A DNA stretch of 64,000 nucleotides from an uncultured Ulvibacter sp. (GTDB lineage: Bacteria > Bacteroidota > Bacteroidia > Flavobacteriales > Flavobacteriaceae). The notes under the pieces were generated by a model, which searched no databases, was not told where the DNA came from, and saw only the letters and a program-made list of their open reading frames with translations. A program made the translations under genes and the position numbers. Of the stretch, positions 10,876 through 23,700 are shown piece after piece. Location of the stretch: assembly GCA_943789105.1 (NCBI GenBank), contig CALSSW010000001.1:558001-622000 (forward strand), read 5' to 3'. How positions within the stretch are numbered: position 1 is the stretch's first letter; every line of letters starts with the position of its first letter.

Positions 10876-13800
10876 ATGCAAAATAAAGGACTCATTACAC
10901 TATTTGCGATTTTGTTTGGTTTGGTAAGTTTATACCAATTATCATACACATATCTTGCAAATTCAGTAGAAGACAGTGCAACTAAGTATGCAAATACAAA
11001 GTTCACTAAAGATCAACCAAATCAAAGAGCAGCTGCAGAGGCAACGTATCTTGATAGCGTATCTAGTTACCCAATAATGATGGGTATTGATTACAAAACT
11101 GCTAAAGAAAAAGAGCTTAATAAAGGATTAGATTTAAAAGGTGGTATTAATGTTATACTACAAATCTCTGTACAAGATATCTTAAAAGGATTGTCAAACA
11201 ATACTAAAGATCCTGCCTTTAATCAAGCGCTTGCAAATGCAGGTGAACTACAAAAAGATTCTCAAGATACTTTCTTAGAGTCTTTTTATATTGCCTTTGA
11301 AGCCCTTGATGGTGACAATGTACTAGCCTCTCCAGATATTTTCTTCAACAAAGGATTGGAAGATGATATTAATGCCAATATGACCAATGATGAGGTAAAA
11401 AAAGTAATTAATAGAAAGATTGATGAGTCTATCACATCGGCTTTTGAAGTACTTCGTAAGCGTATTGATAAATTTGGGGTAACACAACCAAACATTCAGC
11501 GTCTGGGAAACTCTGCACGTATATTGGTAGAATTACCAGGAGCTAAGGATAAAGAGCGTGTTTCTAAGCTATTACAAAGTACAGCCCAACTTGAGTTTTG
11601 GGATGTGTACAAGAGCGAAGAAATGGCAGGATTTTTACAACTTGCAAATAATAAAGTAGCTGAACTTGCAAAAGCAAATGAGGGTCCCGATACCCAGGTT
11701 GAAAAACAAGATACACCAGACACACAAAGTACTGTTGATGATTTACTTGCTGGAGAAGAAGTAGAAGAAACAGATGAGGCGCTTGAAAAAGCAAATCCTT
11801 TATTTTCAAAACTAGTTTCTCCAGGATTTAATGGACGTCCTGTACTAGGAACCTTTAAATTAAAAGATACTGCTGTTGTTAATTCTTACCTGCGTATGTC
11901 TCAAGTAAGAGCTCTGTTACCGCAGCAACAACGTTTCACTAAGTTTGTTTGGGAGAAGCCTGTAGAAACTGAGCTTGTAGACGGAACTACAATAATGACT
12001 TCTGGCCTGTACGCTATTAAAGGTAATAGAGACATGAGAGCACCACTAGCTGGTGGTGTTGTTACAGATGCTGCTCAAACCTATGACCAGTTTAGCAATG
12101 CTGCAGTGTCTATGCAGATGAATGGTAAAGGAGCTAAGATTTGGGAGGAAATGACCAAAAATGCAAATAAAAATTCATCACAAATTGCTATTGTTTTAGA
12201 TGATATTGTATACTCTGCACCAGGTGTTACCTCACCAGGAGGAATTGCTGGAGGTAGAAGTGAAATCACTGGAGACTTTACCATTACAGAAGGACAAGAT
12301 TTAGCAAATGTTTTACGAGCGGGTAAATTACCTGCCTCTGCAGATATTATTCAGGCAGAAGTTGTAGGACCTACTCTAGGTCAGGAAGCCATTACAAGTG
12401 GTATGATTTCTTTTGGAATTGCACTGCTCCTGGTATTGTTTTGGATGGTTGGTTATTACGGTAAAGCAGGCGCTTTTGCTGATGTTGCCCTTATTGTAAA
12501 CATTCTATTTATTTTTGGTGTACTCGCAGGTCTTGGAGCTGTATTAACCTTACCTGGTATTGCCGGTATTGTACTTACTATTGGTATCTCTGTAGATGCT
12601 AACGTACTTATATTTGAGCGTATTCGGGAAGAGCTAGCAAAAGGGAAGTCTCAAAAAGATAGTATCAAGGATGGTTTTCAAAACGCATTGTCTTCAATAT
12701 TAGATGCCAATATTACAACAGGACTAACGGGTTTAATTCTATTGATATTTGGAACTGGACCAATTCAAGGGTTTGCAACTACCTTACTTATAGGTATCCT
12801 TACCTCTTTGTTTACTGCAATTTTTATAACAAGATTGTTTATTGATAGGTATACCAAAAACGGGAAGCCATTGGCATTCTCTACGCCTTTTACAAAAAAA
12901 TTGTTTAAAAATGTAAATATTAATTTCTTAGGCAAACGTAAGATAGCCTATGTGATTTCTGCTATTTTAATTACAATAAGTATTGGATCTTTAATTACAA
13001 ATAGCCTTGACCAAGGTGTTGATTTTGTTGGAGGAAGAACATACACTGTTCGTTTCGCTCAAGATGTAGATGCATCCGCGGTAGAACAAGATTTAATTGC
13101 GCAATTCAATAGTGCAGAGGCCAAAACCTATGGCGCTAATAACCAGTTAAAAATTACTACAAAATACAAGGTAGGGGAGACTGGATCTGAGATTGATAAC
13201 GAAGTACAAGTCAAACTATACGATGGTGTAAAATCATACCTTCCACAGGGCATGACCTACGATGAGTTTAGAGAAGATAATACAGCTAAAATAGCAGGTA
13301 TTATGGAGTACTATAAGGTGAGTCCTACTATTGCAGATGATATCAAGAAAAATTCTTTTTGGGCTGTATTTGGATCTTTATTTGTGGTGTTCTTGTATAT
13401 CTTAGTTCGTTTTAGAAGATGGCAATTTAGTTTGGGAGCTGTAGTAGCTGTATTCCATGATGTGTTATTGGTGTTAGGAGTTTTCTCTTTAACGCAAAAC
13501 ATTATGCCATTTAGTATGGAGATTGACCAGTCATTCATCGCTGCGATATTAACGGTAATTGGATACTCATTAAATGATACCGTGGTTGTTTTTGACCGTA
13601 TTAGAGAGTACTTTAATGACAATCCAAAATGGGCATTTAGTAAAGTAATTAACAGCGCATTAAATAGTACATTAAGCCGTACGTTAAATACTTCTTTAAC
13701 TACATTAATTGTACTGTTGTGTATTTTCTTTATTGGAGCAGAATCTATCCGAGGACTTATATTTGCCCTTATGGTAGGTGTTGTAGTAGGAACCTACTCT

Positions 13801-13893
13801 TCACTATTCATTGCAACTCCAGTGATGTATGATACTGTCAAGAAAAAAGCTAGTGACTTGCTAGAAGTTAAAACCCAAGAAGTAGAAGCATAA
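10876..13893 (+). CDS. secDF: protein translocase subunit SecDF (fused)
   Basis: SecD and SecF fused in one 1005-residue protein, as is usual in Bacteroidota. It uses the proton gradient to help pull proteins through SecYEG. The SecD half has an N-terminal helix, 'NKGLDLKGGINVILQI', a large periplasmic domain (about 100-480) with an acidic low-complexity insert ('LLAGEEVEETDEALEKA'), and a membrane block with 'TIGISVDANVLIFERIREEL'. The SecF half starts about residue 675 with 'LDQGVDFVGGRTYTVRF' and carries 'VIGYSLNDTVVVFDRIREY'. Conserved Asp/Arg residues of the proton path are present in both halves. It is followed by a terminator. Confidence 0.96.
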   Translation: MQNKGLITLFAILFGLVSLYQLSYTYLANSVEDSATKYANTKFTKDQPNQRAAAEATYLDSVSSYPIMMGIDYKTAKEKELNKGLDLKGGINVILQISVQDILKGLSNNTKDPAFNQALANAGELQKDSQDTFLESFYIAFEALDGDNVLASPDIFFNKGLEDDINANMTNDEVKKVINRKIDESITSAFEVLRKRIDKFGVTQPNIQRLGNSARILVELPGAKDKERVSKLLQSTAQLEFWDVYKSEEMAGFLQLANNKVAELAKANEGPDTQVEKQDTPDTQSTVDDLLAGEEVEETDEALEKANPLFSKLVSPGFNGRPVLGTFKLKDTAVVNSYLRMSQVRALLPQQQRFTKFVWEKPVETELVDGTTIMTSGLYAIKGNRDMRAPLAGGVVTDAAQTYDQFSNAAVSMQMNGKGAKIWEEMTKNANKNSSQIAIVLDDIVYSAPGVTSPGGIAGGRSEITGDFTITEGQDLANVLRAGKLPASADIIQAEVVGPTLGQEAITSGMISFGIALLLVLFWMVGYYGKAGAFADVALIVNILFIFGVLAGLGAVLTLPGIAGIVLTIGISVDANVLIFERIREELAKGKSQKDSIKDGFQNALSSILDANITTGLTGLILLIFGTGPIQGFATTLLIGILTSLFTAIFITRLFIDRYTKNGKPLAFSTPFTKKLFKNVNINFLGKRKIAYVISAILITISIGSLITNSLDQGVDFVGGRTYTVRFAQDVDASAVEQDLIAQFNSAEAKTYGANNQLKITTKYKVGETGSEIDNEVQVKLYDGVKSYLPQGMTYDEFREDNTAKIAGIMEYYKVSPTIADDIKKNSFWAVFGSLFVVFLYILVRFRRWQFSLGAVVAVFHDVLLVLGVFSLTQNIMPFSMEIDQSFIAAILTVIGYSLNDTVVVFDRIREYFNDNPKWAFSKVINSALNSTLSRTLNTSLTTLIVLLCIFFIGAESIRGLIFALMVGVVVGTYSSLFIATPVMYDTVKKKASDLLEVKTQEVEA

Positions 13894-13915
13894 GCTACTA
13901 TTTTAAGTATATATT

Positions 13916-13945
13916 AAAAGCCTTCTGGATTTCCAGAAGGCTTTT
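13916..13945. terminator. secDF terminator
   Basis: Perfect 14-bp hairpin (13916-13929 / 13932-13945) with a T-rich tail, 22 bases after the secDF stop. The left arm starts with an A-run, so it may also serve the convergent lgt operon. Confidence 0.85.
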
Positions 13946-14068
13946 TCTTTTTAAGATATGATGTGCCTGCATCAAGACCCATAACAATAGCTAGTTTTCT
14001 GTGAGCAAACTTTATTATATTGTTTTAGGCAATTGGTTTACACAAGTTACCCTTCAAACAATGAAAAT

Positions 14069-15007
14069 CTAAGATAATGGGTCACTATTATATGTTTTTT
14101 TGTAGGATTGAAACATGAAATAAACACCGCACAAAACAAAAGGAATACTAAGCCATTGCCCAGTATTTAAAAGCCAGTCTCCTCTGGTGTCTACTTGGGC
14201 TTCTTTTACAAACTCTACAAAGAATCTTACAGTCCATAAAAGCACTAAAAACAGTCCAAACAAAAACCCAAGTTGTTTGCTTTTGTCTGTTTTCCAGTAA
14301 AAGTATAAAAGGGTTAAAAACACAAAAATATAACCAAAAGATTCATACAGTTGTGCAGGGTGTCTAAAAGGAACACTCGCCAATATTTCTGCAAATTCGG
14401 GATTATTTGCTATTGCATCATAGGCCTTGTTCGGGTCTTTAATTTTTGTTATAATTGTTGCTTGTCTTGCTCCAATACTGTCTTTTAAGAATTGCACTCC
14501 CAACGGGAAATCGGTAACTTCTTTTCCAATAATTTCAGAATTAATAAAATTTCCAATTCTTACAAAAATGGCGCCACTTGCCACTGGTATCACCACGCGG
14601 TCAAGTATCCAAAGCATTGGTTTTTTAATCACATTTTTACTGTAATAGTACATAGCAACAATCACTGCAATAGCAGCTCCATGAGATGCCAATCCTCTAA
14701 AACCTGTGTACTCAATCTCTGGCACAAACCTAAAGGGTAAAATAATAGACAATGGGTCTTCAAACACAAGCTCGCTTTGGTAAAAAAGAACATGCCCAAT
14801 ACGCGCTCCAATTAAGATAGCTAAGACCATGTATATAAAAAGACTGTCTAAGTTTTTTTCGCTTTCTTGCTCTTTTTTGTATATTTTTTTAATGATATAC
14901 CACCCTAATGAGAAGGCCACCACAAACATTAAACTATAAAATTGGATTTTAAAAAATCCAAGGTCAATCCCATCTGTTGGATTCCATAGTAGTGTGAGTG
15001 CTTGCAT
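14069..15007 (-). CDS. lgt: prolipoprotein diacylglyceryl transferase
   Basis: Inner-membrane enzyme that transfers diacylglycerol from phosphatidylglycerol to the lipobox Cys of prolipoproteins, the first step of lipoprotein maturation. 312 residues, about seven membrane helices. The family signature is visible as 'FVRIGNFINSEIIG' (about 152-165), with the preceding 'GFRGLASHGAAIAV' holding the conserved His-Gly. The C-terminal 'RHPAQLYESFGYI' motif is also present. It is the last gene of the minus-strand run folE-cysS-yidD-lgt, 63 bases after yidD. Confidence 0.95.
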   Translation of the reverse strand: MQALTLLWNPTDGIDLGFFKIQFYSLMFVVAFSLGWYIIKKIYKKEQESEKNLDSLFIYMVLAILIGARIGHVLFYQSELVFEDPLSIILPFRFVPEIEYTGFRGLASHGAAIAVIVAMYYYSKNVIKKPMLWILDRVVIPVASGAIFVRIGNFINSEIIGKEVTDFPLGVQFLKDSIGARQATIITKIKDPNKAYDAIANNPEFAEILASVPFRHPAQLYESFGYIFVFLTLLYFYWKTDKSKQLGFLFGLFLVLLWTVRFFVEFVKEAQVDTRGDWLLNTGQWLSIPFVLCGVYFMFQSYKKTYNSDPLS

Positions 15008-15070
15008 AAAGTATTGATTTGTTATTTAGTAAATATACTATTTTATTGACTTTAAAAATTTTATCCCATT

Positions 15071-15304
15071 CTATTTCTTTGGCGGGACTGGGTCGTGTCC
15101 ATGGCTGCCCCATGGGGCGCACCGGGCAATTCTTTTTAAAGATAGCCAGCTTCCTATTAAAACACCATGTACTTCTAATGCTTGTAGTGCATAATTAGAA
15201 CAACTAGGAGTGTATCTGCAGGTTGGAGCAAATAAAGGAGATATCAATCGTTGGTAACAACGAATAATAAAAACAAAAGGTGCTATTAGAATTTTTTTTA
15301 CCAA
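15071..15304 (-). CDS. yidD: membrane protein insertion efficiency factor YidD
   Basis: A 77-residue YidD-family protein that assists YidC-dependent membrane insertion. It has the amphipathic N-terminus ('[19 protein letters not shown]') and the conserved Cys-rich core '[19 protein letters not shown]', ending in '[14 protein letters not shown]'. The length is normal for the family. The start is a TTG (15302-15304). No in-frame ATG gives a better N-terminus. It lies 47 bases after cysS and 63 before lgt, so probably in the same operon. Confidence 0.92.
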   Translation of the reverse strand: MVKKILIAPFVFIIRCYQRLISPLFAPTCRYTPSCSNYALQALEVHGVLIGSWLSLKRIARCAPWGSHGHDPVPPKK

Positions 15305-15351
15305 AATTAGTATGCGGTTTTTTTCTGAAGCACAACTATTTACAGAAGGTT

Positions 15352-16836
15352 TTAGCTTAAAGAAAACGAAGTTCCTTCTTTACCATCTTTTAATTGTATG
15401 CCTACCTGTTGCAAATCATCACGTATTTTATCGCTGGTTGCAAAATCTTTATTATTGCGCGCTTGATTGCGAAGCTCAATTAACAATTCAATGGCTCCAG
15501 ATAGTTTATCGTCATTTCCTGTCTCCATAGAAGTTGCATCTGTAAGGCCAAGTACTTCAAATATAAACCCATGCATTGTATTTTGTAACACCTGCAAATC
15601 TTCTTTGGTAATTGATGCTTTTGCTTCTTTTAGTGTATTTATATGCTTAACGCCCTCAAAGAGTTGGGCTATTAAAATTGGGCTATTAAAATCGTCATTC
15701 ATGGCATCATAGCAGGACTGTCTCCAGATAGTTATATCTATACTAGAGTGCTCGCTGCAAGAAATATCATCAATGCTTTTATAGGCGTCCATTAGTTTGT
15801 TGTATCCCTTTTCACTGGCAACTAAGGCATCATCACTAAAATCAAGGATACTTCTGTACTGGGCTTGATACATAAAAAATTTAGCAACCCCAGGAGAAAA
15901 CGCTTTGCTTAATAGGGTATTTTCTCCAGAAAATAATTCAGCGGGAAGAATATTATTTCCTGTAGATTTTGCCATTTTTTTACCATTAAGGGTAAGCATG
16001 TTGGCATGCATCCAGTAATTTACAGGAGATTTTTTATGAATGGCTTCACTTTGTGCTATTTCACATTCATGGTGCGGAAATTTTAAATCCATACCGCCTC
16101 CATGGATATCAAATTGCTGTCCTAGGTATTTTGTGCTCATTGCTGTACACTCTAGGTGCCAACCTGGAAAGCCATCACTCCATGGAGATGCCCAGCGCAT
16201 GATATGTCCTGAGTCAGCTTTTTTCCAAAGGGCAAAGTCTTGTGGGTTTTTCTTTTCAGATTGCCCAGCCAAAGCTCTTGTGTTGCTAATCATATCCTCA
16301 AGATTCCTACCACTAAGTTTTCCGTAATGGTGATCTTTATTGAATGTAGTTACATCAAAATATACAGAGCCATTTACTTGGTATGCATAGCCTTGTTTTA
16401 TGATTTGTTCTATAATTTCAATTTGTTCTATGATGTGTCCTGTAGCAGTGGGTTCGATACTTGGTGGTAGGGCATTAAACCTTGCCATAGTTTGGTGAAA
16501 ATCTACGGTGTATTTTTGCACCACCTCCATAGGTTCTATATTCTCCAACTTGGCTTTCTTTGCTATTGGATCCTCGTCGCTCTCTCCATCATTTTCGAGG
16601 TGTCCTGCATCTGTAATGTTACGTACATACCTAACTTTATAGCCAAGGTGTTTTAAATACCTAAACACCAAATCAAAAGATAAAAATGTTCTACAATTTC
16701 CCATGTGTACATTACTGTATACAGTGGGGCCACAAACATACATTCCTACAGCGCCCTTATTAATAGGGCTAAATTTCTCTTTCTCTTTTGAAATAGAATT
16801 GTAGATATAAAGTGTTTGTGTTTTGTGTAATGCCAT
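15352..16836 (-). CDS. cysS: cysteinyl-tRNA synthetase
   Basis: Class I aminoacyl-tRNA synthetase charging tRNA-Cys. 494 residues. The zinc-ligand Cys begins '[19 protein letters not shown]', which also contains the HIGH-type ATP motif (HMGN). '[14 protein letters not shown]' and '[19 protein letters not shown]' hold further zinc ligands, and the KMSKS loop appears as 'KMAKSTGN'. The C-terminal anticodon-binding helical part follows. A DUF-type fusion or truncation is not seen. It lies 93 bases downstream of folE on the same strand. Confidence 0.96.
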   Translation of the reverse strand: MALHKTQTLYIYNSISKEKEKFSPINKGAVGMYVCGPTVYSNVHMGNCRTFLSFDLVFRYLKHLGYKVRYVRNITDAGHLENDGESDEDPIAKKAKLENIEPMEVVQKYTVDFHQTMARFNALPPSIEPTATGHIIEQIEIIEQIIKQGYAYQVNGSVYFDVTTFNKDHHYGKLSGRNLEDMISNTRALAGQSEKKNPQDFALWKKADSGHIMRWASPWSDGFPGWHLECTAMSTKYLGQQFDIHGGGMDLKFPHHECEIAQSEAIHKKSPVNYWMHANMLTLNGKKMAKSTGNNILPAELFSGENTLLSKAFSPGVAKFFMYQAQYRSILDFSDDALVASEKGYNKLMDAYKSIDDISCSEHSSIDITIWRQSCYDAMNDDFNSPILIAQLFEGVKHINTLKEAKASITKEDLQVLQNTMHGFIFEVLGLTDATSMETGNDDKLSGAIELLIELRNQARNNKDFATSDKIRDDLQQVGIQLKDGKEGTSFSLS

Positions 16837-16929
16837 TTTATTATTGCTTCATGCGTTTGCTTACATAGTATGCACCCCGGTGTTATGAATTAATGAGGCG
16901 CGTGCCTTTTTCTAAAAAGTATAAAGCTA

Positions 16930-17607
16930 CTAAAAAGAAGTGTCAAATTTAATATAATCTAAAAACTCTCTTTTGGTGTTTGTGTTTTTAAAAGCGCCAC
17001 CAAACTCGCTAGTTACTGTACTACAATCTACATCACGAATTCCTCTTGAGTTTACGCACAGGTGTTTTGCATCAATTACGCAGGCAACATCTTTGGTGTT
17101 TAATACCTTTTGCAACTCTTTTACAATTTGTATAGTTAGGCGCTCTTGAACTTGTGGTCTTTTGGCAAAGTAGTCTACAATTCGGTTCATTTTGCTGAGA
17201 CCAACAACTGTACCATTTGATATGTAGGCAATGTGTGCTTTTCCTACAATAGGAAGTAAATGATGCTCACAAGTTGAGTATAAAGAAATATTTTTCTCTA
17301 CGAGCATTTCATTGTACTTATATTTATTTTCAAAAGTGGATGCTTTTGGTTTTCTATCTGGATGTAAACCACCAAATATTTCACTCACGAACATTTTGGC
17401 TACTCTTTTTGGTGTGTCTTTTAAGCTGTCATCTGTAAGATCAAGGCCCAAAGTATTCATAATGCGCTCTACATCTTGAGTAATGCTATCTATTTTATCT
17501 GCATCACTGATGTCAAAGGCATCCTTTCTTAAAGGAGTTTCTTGACTTGCGCTGTGGTGGTCCAAATGATTTTCTTCTGAAATTTGAAGCTCGTTTTTTA
17601 TTCCCAT
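16930..17607 (-). CDS. folE: GTP cyclohydrolase I
   Basis: Converts GTP to dihydroneopterin triphosphate, the first step of folate/pterin synthesis. 225 residues. The zinc- and substrate-binding region is 'STCEHHLLPIVGKAHIAYI', followed by 'RPQVQERLTIQIV' and 'CVNSRGIRDVDCSTVTSEF', which completes the active site. The N-terminal ~35 residues are a polar extension ('ENHLDHHSASQETPL'), common in this family. The gene is divergent from the giant gene A, with 147 bases between the two starts holding a promoter for each. Confidence 0.95.
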   Translation of the reverse strand: MGIKNELQISEENHLDHHSASQETPLRKDAFDISDADKIDSITQDVERIMNTLGLDLTDDSLKDTPKRVAKMFVSEIFGGLHPDRKPKASTFENKYKYNEMLVEKNISLYSTCEHHLLPIVGKAHIAYISNGTVVGLSKMNRIVDYFAKRPQVQERLTIQIVKELQKVLNTKDVACVIDAKHLCVNSRGIRDVDCSTVTSEFGGAFKNTNTKREFLDYIKFDTSF

Positions 17608-17640
17608 TTCTTATGATTTCTAATATCTTAAATACAGACA

Positions 17641-17667
17641 CAAAGATAATAAAATACCTATATGCAA
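17641..17667 (-). promoter_or_regulatory. probable folE promoter
   Basis: On the minus strand TTG (17665-17667) is followed after 16 bases by TATCTTTG (17641-17648), a full match to TAnnTTTG with slightly short spacing. The predicted start is near 17634, 27 bases before the folE ATG. Confidence 0.45.
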
Positions 17668-17706
17668 TCTACCTATTAAGAACCATTATTTTCAAGAGTA
17701 TTATAG

Positions 17707-17736
17707 TTGTGTTTTCATAAAATTTTCTTAATTTTC
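17707..17736 (+). promoter_or_regulatory. probable promoter of the giant gene cluster
   Basis: TTG (17707-17709), 19 bases, then TAATTTTC (17729-17736), one mismatch from TAnnTTTG with ideal spacing. Transcription would start near 17743, about 12 bases before the ATG of gene A. This also means the in-frame TTG at 17707 is a promoter element, not a start codon. Confidence 0.5.
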
Positions 17737-17754
17737 GAACGTTATTTATCTGCT

Positions 17755-20700
17755 ATGAAAAAATTAAATTTAGGTAATTTACTACTACTTACTGCATTGC
17801 TTTTGCTTGCTTTTACAAACGGATTCTCACAAGGCCCTGGTTGCCCAAATGTATACGCTGGAGAAGATGCAAATGTAAACTGTGCAGGTGGAGGTTGTGT
17901 AGATTTATCTGCAAGCTTTCTTGAAACTGGCGAAACCACTAGTTATGATGTCACACCTATACCATATACTCCCTTTCCTTTTATAGGCGGTACAGGTGTA
18001 TCTGTAGATACAGATGACGTCTGGTCACCAGCAATTGATTTACCTTTTAATTTTTGTTTTTTTGGCGGCACCTATGATGAAATTGTTATTGGATCCAATG
18101 GTGTGATTTCTTTTGATTTAGCGTCAAATCCACCCAACGGATATTGTAATTGGAGTTTTGATGCATCTATACCAAGCCCGCAATTATTTAGAAACACCAT
18201 ATTTGGTGTGTATATGGATGTAGATCCTACACCAAGCCCACCAACCTCAGATATTAACTATCAAGTTTTAGGGGAGGCCCCATGCCGAACCATGGTTGTG
18301 AGTATACCAAATATATTTTATTATGGATGTAACGAGCTTCGCTTAACATCACAGATGGTTATTTACGAAACTACCAATGTAATCGAGGTTTATGTTTTAG
18401 ATAGACCCTCTGGTTGTTCTTGGAATGATGGTAACGCCGTTATTGGAATTCAGAACCAAGCAGGAAATCTAGGATACACTCCTCCTGGACGTAACACTGG
18501 AGATTGGGATGCCAACCAAGAGGCATGGCGTTTTACACCAAATGGCCCGTCAAACGTTACTTTTGAGTGGTTGGATGCCTCTGGAGGAGTTATAGGAAAC
18601 ACTCCAGATATAACAGTATGTCCTTCTGAGGAACAAGTGTATACGGCCCGTGCATCCTACCTTAACTGTGATGGCGCTATAACTGTTGTTGAGGATGATG
18701 TGTTAATTACAACATCAAACCCTTTTACACTAGATCTCGGAGATGATCAACAAACTTGTGATGCTACTACGGTTTTATTAACTGCAGATACAGATGGGAC
18801 TCCAGGTCTTTCATACGAGTGGTTTTACAATACAGTATCTCAGGGGCCAAGCACCATTGGAGATGATACTTTTACTGTTAATTTTCCAAACTCTGGTGTT
18901 TATACAGTAGAAGTTTTTGATCCTGCAGACACCACTTGTATACTTTCAGATGAAATTAATATTGCCTTTAATAATCAACCTGTAGCAAACCAGCCTGATG
19001 ATTTATTTCAGTGCGATAATGGAATTAATACAGGAATTTTTGATTTAACAGTTAATGATGCTGTTGTTTTAGGTGGTCAAATACCTGCAGATTTTAACAT
19101 AAGCTATCATAATACTGCTGCAGATGCTATAAGTGGTACTTCCCCAATTTTAAATCCAACCACCTATCTTATAACGGGCACAATAGAACAAATATTTGTT
19201 CGTATTGTAGATACCACAGCTACTTGTTTTGACACCGAGTCTTTTACTATCAACTTTTTTCCAATTACTGTATCTTTAGGGGAAGATCAAGAAACATGTA
19301 CAACAAATGATATTACTCTTACCGCAAATGCTGCAGGGGTTGTTGGGCTTTCGTATCAGTGGTTTTACAACGCGGTTTCTCAAGGTCCTAGTACTATTGA
19401 CGATATTACTTTTACGGTAACGGCTCCAAACTCAGGAACGTACAGCGTTGAAGTTTTTAATCCTTTTGATGCAACCTGTATCGTTACAGACCAAGTAGAG
19501 GTAACTTATCTTGATCCACCTGTAGCCAACCAGCCCCTTGATTTATTTCAGTGTGATGATGGTATCAACACAGGTATTTTTGATTTAACAGTCAATGATG
19601 CTGTTGTCCTAGGTGCTCAAAATCCAGATGTTTTCGACATTAGTTATCATAACACAGCTCCAGATGCCGCAAGTGGCATAGCACCCATACTTAATTCAGC
19701 TGCCTATCCCATCACAGGCTCAGTAGAGGAAATATTTGTACGCATAGAGACTGCAGATCAAACCGATGCTTTTTTAGAAGATTTTGGTACCGGTCTTGGT
19801 AGAGTAACACACCCCTATACAAACCAGACATTTAATGGAGCTGGAGGGATGAATCCTAACGATTATGTTGTTACAAATACTTCTACAGGTCTTAACGATG
19901 GTTGGCATCAAGGGATGGAAGACTATACCGTTGGTGATACAAACGGTAGAATGATTTTCTTTGATGTATCTGAAGATGTAAACCAAATAGAACTATACAG
20001 AAGAGATTTTACAGTTCCGGCTAACACAGATCATATTTTTGATTTTTCAATGACCACGATGTATGACATAGACACTAATTTGTGTCCAGGAACTGGAGTT
20101 CCCTCCAGGCTTATCTACCAAGTGCAGGATGCATCTGGAGCTGTTTTGGCATCAACAACAACTGGTATTGTTGAAAATGGTCCAAATCCAGATTGGAATA
20201 CCTACGCGATTAATTTTAATACCGGAGTTAATACAACAATTCAAATAGTATTGCTAAATGATTTTTTTGGTGCCTGCGGAAATGATTTAGTTATCGATGA
20301 TATTAATGTTATTAGTTTGAATACCTGTTCTGAAACAGCATCATTTTTTATCAATTTTTTTCCTGTTAGTGTTACTTTAGGTGATGATCAAGAGACTTGT
20401 ACTACAGGTGATATTATTTTAACTGCAGATACCGCTGGTGCTCCAGGACTTTCTTACCAGTGGTTTTATAATGCTGTTTCTCAAGGCCCAAGTACTGTTG
20501 GAGATAGCACCTTCACTGTTTCTTCTCCAAACTCAGGAACCTATAGTGTTGAGGTCTTTAATCCTGTAGATGTAACATGTGTTGCCTCAGATGAAGTAGT
20601 AATTACATATAATTTACAGCCTTTAGCAAACGAGCCTCTTGATTTATTTCAGTGTGATGATGGTGACAACCCAGGTATTTTTGATTTAACGGTTAATGAT

Positions 20701-23700
20701 ACAGTTGTTTTAGGTGCTCAAGACCCTACAGAATTTGTATTAAGTTACCATAATTCTGCTGCAGATGCTGCCAGTGGTGCTGCACCTATTGCTACTCCTG
20801 GAGCCTATCTTATTACGGGTATTTTAGAGCAGATTTTTGTTCGCATAGAAAACTTAACAGGAACTTGTTTTGCTACAGAGTCGTTTTTATTAAATTTTGC
20901 TCCTGTTTTTGCTGGCCCTATGACAGACATAGGTTTTTGTGATTTAGATGGTGATGGATTTCTTTCCATTAACCTTCCAGAGGTAAAAGATGCTGAAGCT
21001 TTAGGGGTTCAAGATCCAATTTCCTTTGAAGTTACCTACCATAACACCCTCATTGATGCTAATACAGATATAAATCCATTACCTTCAAATTATACCGTTT
21101 TTGCTCCTGGTGAAACTATTTTTGTTCGTGTTGAAAGTTTAGACACCTCTACGTGTTTTGCTGTTAGCAGTTTTGATATTTCTATTGTCGTTGCTCCTGG
21201 AGCCACCATTCCAACCAAGTATAACATTTGTGACTCGTTACCCAACGATGGTTTTGGTCTTTTTGATTTAACGACCAAAGATTTAGAGATTACTGGTGGC
21301 AACCCAGATGCGGTTGTTTCATACTATATTACTTTTGCTCAGGCTCTTGCAGGAACACCTGCTATTGTTCCTGCAAATGCATTTATTAATACGGTACAAG
21401 GTTTCCAAGTTGTATATGCAAGGGTAGATAATATAAACGCCACAGACTGTTTTAACATTGTACCCTTAGAGTTGCAGGTTAATGACGCGCCTGCTATCAC
21501 AGATCCAATTACAGATTATTTTGTGTGTGATTTGGACGGTAACGGTATTGAGACTTTTGATTTAACGAGCAAGGATGATGAGATTTTAAATTCTTTGGTA
21601 GATGTTACCCTAACCTACCACGAGACTTTTGCCGATGCAGATGCTGGGTTGTTTCCTATTACTCCAGCCACGAGTTATGTAAGTCCATCTGCTACTATAT
21701 GGGTACGTGCTGTAAATTATGAGGATGGTGATGTTTCTAATGATGCTTTGTGTGTTACTATAGGACAGTTTGATTTGATTTTAGGAGAGACTCCTACATT
21801 TAATGTTATTCCAGAGATTGAGGCCTGTGATGATGAGATTGCCGATGGTATTACTGAGTTTGATTTAAACAGTTACAACGCCATTATCACTGGTGGTAAT
21901 CCAGATGTTACTGTCACGTATCATGCCACCCAGGAGTTTGCTCAAGCTGGTTTTCCTGCCTTGCCTGTATTTTATACCAACACGACTAACCCTGAAGATA
22001 TTTGGGTTCGCGTTAGTGATGTAAGTGGTTGTTATGGTATTTTCATGAGTTCTTTGGTAGTTGTTCCCCGTCCGGAGATATTTGAGCCCTTGCCACTTAT
22101 ATACTGTGATGATGACAACGATGGTTTTGGGACTTTCATATTAACCGATGCCGATGAGCAGGTAGTGGGAGGTAACCCAGCGGGTAATCTAGTTGTTAGT
22201 TACCATGTTACATTATCTGATGCTATAAACGGGGTATTGCCTTTAGTTAGTCCTTATGATAATGAGGTTCCTTTTGATCAGATTATCTATGTTCGATTGT
22301 TTGATATTGCTTCGGGATGTTATAACACCACGATTCTGCATTTACTAGTAGCGGAGCGTCCAGCCATTACCGATCCACAGCCTTTGGTTGTTTGTGATAC
22401 AGATGGAGATGGTATTGCTGTTTTTAATTTAACGTCTGCGGAGCCTGATATACTTCAAGGCTTAACAGGCGGTCCTTATGTTGTTTCTTACTTTACAGAC
22501 ATAGCCATGACCAGTGCTATTGTAAACCCTTTTAGTTTCAGCAATAGTGTGAACCCTCAGACGATATATGTAAGTGTTAGTGATACCAATAATGATTGTG
22601 AGAGTTTCACGACCTTAGAGCTACGTGTTGAGATACCGCCACTTCTTGTTAACCCAACACCACTGGAGCTTTGTGATCAGACCGATATTCTAGGTCCGGA
22701 TGATGAGCTGGAGATTTTTGATTTAACCAGTAGGATTGCAGAGATTACAGGCGGAGATATAAGTGTATCTGTTAGCTTCTTTGAGAGTTTTGCAGATTTG
22801 CAAGGTAACACCAATGCTATTGCAGATCCAACAGCGTATCAAAATATAATTGGCGGTGTTGTTCAAAACCCTCAGACTATATGGATACGCGCCCAGGATG
22901 TAAACACCTCTTGTGTTGTAGACACAGGCGTAGTGACCTTAGATTTGATTGTAAATCCACTTCCTTCTCCAATACTACCAACACCTTTAGAGATTTGTGA
23001 TATAGACAATGATGGTTTTGGCTTATTTACCTTGACCGATAAAGATATTGAGATTATTGGCGGTGAGCCAGGAGTTATTGTTAGCTACCATGAGACCTTG
23101 AGTGATGCTCAGAATAACATATTCCCAATAGGGAGTCCTTACCAAAATATAGTTGCTGATTTACAGTTTGTTTATGCACGTGCTACCTATGATGATGTTC
23201 CTCCTGCGTTAGGTACAGGATGCTGGCGTGTTGTCAAGCTGGAGCTTGTTGTAAACCCAACACCTATTGTACCTATAGATTTAGAGCCTATTATAGCCTG
23301 TGATCCAGATATGGATGGTTTTGAGGTGTTTGATCTCACCCAACGTGCTTCTGATATTTACGGTACACAAGATGTAAGCCAGTATGTATTAAGTTATTAT
23401 GTAAGTGAGGTAGCTGCCACAGCAGGTACTCCAGCTATTGCAAGTCCAAACACTTTTACCAATACGATAACTCCACTACAAACTATTTGGATCCGTTTGG
23501 AGAATATAGACAGTGGCTGTTTTAAGTTGGGTAGTTTTGATATCCAGGTTGTTGATGGGCCCGAGGTTGTACAGCCCAACGCGTTTAACAAGTGTGATGA
23601 TTTAGGAGAGCCCTTTGATGGTATTACGACCTTTGATTTAACAACTCAGGATGCTATCATTACAGGTGGCGCCGCTTCTATAGGAGTACAGTATTATGAG